A DNA stretch of 64,000 nucleotides from Herbaspirillum sp. Sphag64 (GTDB lineage Bacteria; Pseudomonadota; Gammaproteobacteria; Burkholderiales; Burkholderiaceae_D). The notes below the pieces were generated by a model that was not told where the DNA came from, searched no databases, and worked only from the letters and a program-made list of their open reading frames with translations. The stretch covers positions 812,350-876,349 of the forward strand of contig NZ_JACHYE010000001.1 in the NCBI RefSeq assembly GCF_014192645.1. Reading direction: 5' to 3'. The position numbers were made by a program, and so were the translations under genes. This document shows positions 63,236 through 64,000 of the stretch, in pieces (the stretch's first letter is position 1; each line of letters begins with the position of its first letter).

Positions 63236-63385
63236 TTCGCTGTCGCATGTCCCTATGGGTGGCGGTAGTGGGGATACCTTCGGGTATGCCGGTTTTCCGT
63301 TGTGTACCGGTTCGCCAACCCCGCTATTTGCCGCCCACCCGTTTGGCGACGGGAGCGGCTCCAACATCACACAACGGAGTCAGCC
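63236..63385 (+). promoter_or_regulatory. Structured leader before the primase genes
   Basis: A 150-nt stretch without its own start signals. It contains TCGCCAA (63315-63321) and TTGGCGA (63343-63349), and a twice-repeated CCGGTT. P4 and relatives control replication genes with a short leader-derived RNA at this position; whether this is one is inference. Frames are open in two registers but show no recognisable product. Confidence 0.35.
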
Positions 63386-63766
63386 ATGACATGCACCAAC
63401 ACGCCTAAACAGAAGCAAACCCCTCAATTCACCAAGCCGACCGGCCCAACCACCACGCACGCTGTCATTACTGAGCTTTGGGAACGCGCCCAAGGAAGCA
63501 TGAGCCAGGATGATCTGCAATGGTTTTCCTTCGCAGGTGACCAAGCAAGCTGCGTCATGCTCAATCTGAGGCAGGTTATCAACGGCATTGCCGGTCTTAT
63601 CGATGCAGACAACGCTCAAGTCAGCGCGGGAAACTTCCAGCACAAGAGCGATATCGTGCCTCTCCTGTATTTCATCGAACAATCACTCAGCACGATTGAT
63701 GCAATGTCAGAGATTGGGCGAGAGGCTGATTACTTTCTGAGAGCCGGTGCGAAGGGAGGCGCATGA
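63386..63766 (+). CDS. Hypothetical island protein, 126 aa
   Basis: Not recognised. A Thr/Pro/Gln-rich head of about 25 residues precedes a helical part (SMSQDDLQWFSFAGDQASCV, MLNLRQVINGIAGLIDADNA) and an acidic tail. GGAG lies 7 nt before the ATG. Its stop overlaps the next start (ATGA), so it is coupled to the primase gene. Confidence 0.65.
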   Translation: MTCTNTPKQKQTPQFTKPTGPTTTHAVITELWERAQGSMSQDDLQWFSFAGDQASCVMLNLRQVINGIAGLIDADNAQVSAGNFQHKSDIVPLLYFIEQSLSTIDAMSEIGREADYFLRAGAKGGA

Positions 63767-64000
63767 TCGCAACCCTATCAAGCATAGAGGCGCAATTTGG
63801 TGAGGCGATGGCCGCGTATGGCCTAGCGCCGCCTGAGATTGTGGCTGACGGCCAGCGGCACCGGTTTGACGGGCCAGAGGACAAGCGCGGCAAGAAATCA
63901 GCCTGGTACGTGCTCTACTCCGATGGCGTCCCGGCTGGTGCCTATGGCGATTGGAAGCTGGGCATCTCCGAGAAGTGGAGCGGCAGGCCCGATCAAACCC
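63763..64000 (+). CDS. Phage/plasmid-type DNA primase, N-terminal part (runs off the window)
   Basis: 79 codons are visible, open to the end of the window. The pattern AMAAYGLAPPEIVADGQRHR followed by FDGPEDKRGKKSAWYVLYSD and GVPAGAYGDWK is the N-terminal zinc-finger-like/primase segment that I recognise from P4-like and ICE primases. AAGGGAGG precedes the ATG. Confirms a replicating satellite-like element. Confidence 0.75.
   Translation, partial: MIATLSSIEAQFGEAMAAYGLAPPEIVADGQRHRFDGPEDKRGKKSAWYVLYSDGVPAGAYGDWKLGISEKWSGRPDQT

Noticed and set aside
62943-63389. 148-codon frame overlapping the winged-helix gene and the leader
   Set aside because: Different frame from the supported gene, crosses the terminator at 63201-63235, and lacks a ribosome binding site.

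Overview
The window looks like the chromosome of a betaproteobacterium of the order Burkholderiales, most likely Oxalobacteraceae-like. The grounds are the gene order thrS-infC-rpmI-rplT-pheS-pheT-ihfA-merR, the protein families seen, and the promoter and codon style. This is inference from remembered gene order and protein sequence; no database was searched.

Region 1 (1-5981) is a small catabolic cluster: an ABC substrate-binding protein, an FAH-family hydrolase, a D-2-hydroxyacid dehydrogenase, a VOC-family protein, a GntR/FCD regulator and a porin. Three intergenic sites with a GTATAC core sit in front of the structural genes and are good candidates for the GntR operator. Region 2 (6050-7319) holds a small hypothetical gene and a GcvA-like LysR regulator. 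Region 3 (7335-13596) is a zinc divergon. A ZnuCBA-type importer, with a previously unmarked 45-residue membrane ORF in front of it, faces a DUF2796 / ABC ATPase / FtsX-type permease / DUF3299 operon that resembles the Vibrio zrg system. Between them lies a perfect 15-bp inverted repeat around a TATAAT. Region 4 (13597-19558) contains hypothetical genes, glycerate kinase and a luciferase-like oxidoreductase. Its intergenic regions carry three copies of a compound element: a pair of DnaA-box-like 9-mers followed by an exact match to the IHF consensus.

Region 5 (19953-37931) is a large exopolysaccharide locus. It encodes an export lipoprotein-like protein, a Wzz-type chain-length protein, a CpsD-type kinase, a flippase-like protein, glycosyltransferases, a polymerase/ligase, a secreted glycoside hydrolase, an outer-membrane beta-barrel protein, a deacetylase, an acyltransferase, the initiating sugar-phosphate transferase, a WecG/TagA transferase and a GMC oxidoreductase. 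Region 6 (38588-46744) is the translation operon on the minus strand. infC starts at an AUA codon, a hairpin covers the ribosome binding site of rpmI, and a 13-codon leader peptide with five threonine codons precedes a strong terminator upstream of thrS. A cluster of about 85-bp repeats lies upstream of thrS.

Region 7 (47540-54324) groups a YdiJ-type FAD/Fe-S dehydrogenase, an MFS transporter and a serine-glyoxylate-type aminotransferase, all on the minus strand, with a divergent GntR regulator whose own start codon is overlapped by a copy of the presumed operator. Region 8 (54325-59845) has orphan small genes, tRNA-Val(GAC), a RelA-type (p)ppGpp synthetase, a RidA-family protein and an alpha/beta hydrolase. 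Region 9 (60095-64000) is tRNA-Leu(UAA) followed directly by a tyrosine integrase and a P4-satellite-like module (AlpA, helix-turn-helix protein, structured leader, primase). It is the left end of an integrated element that runs off the window.
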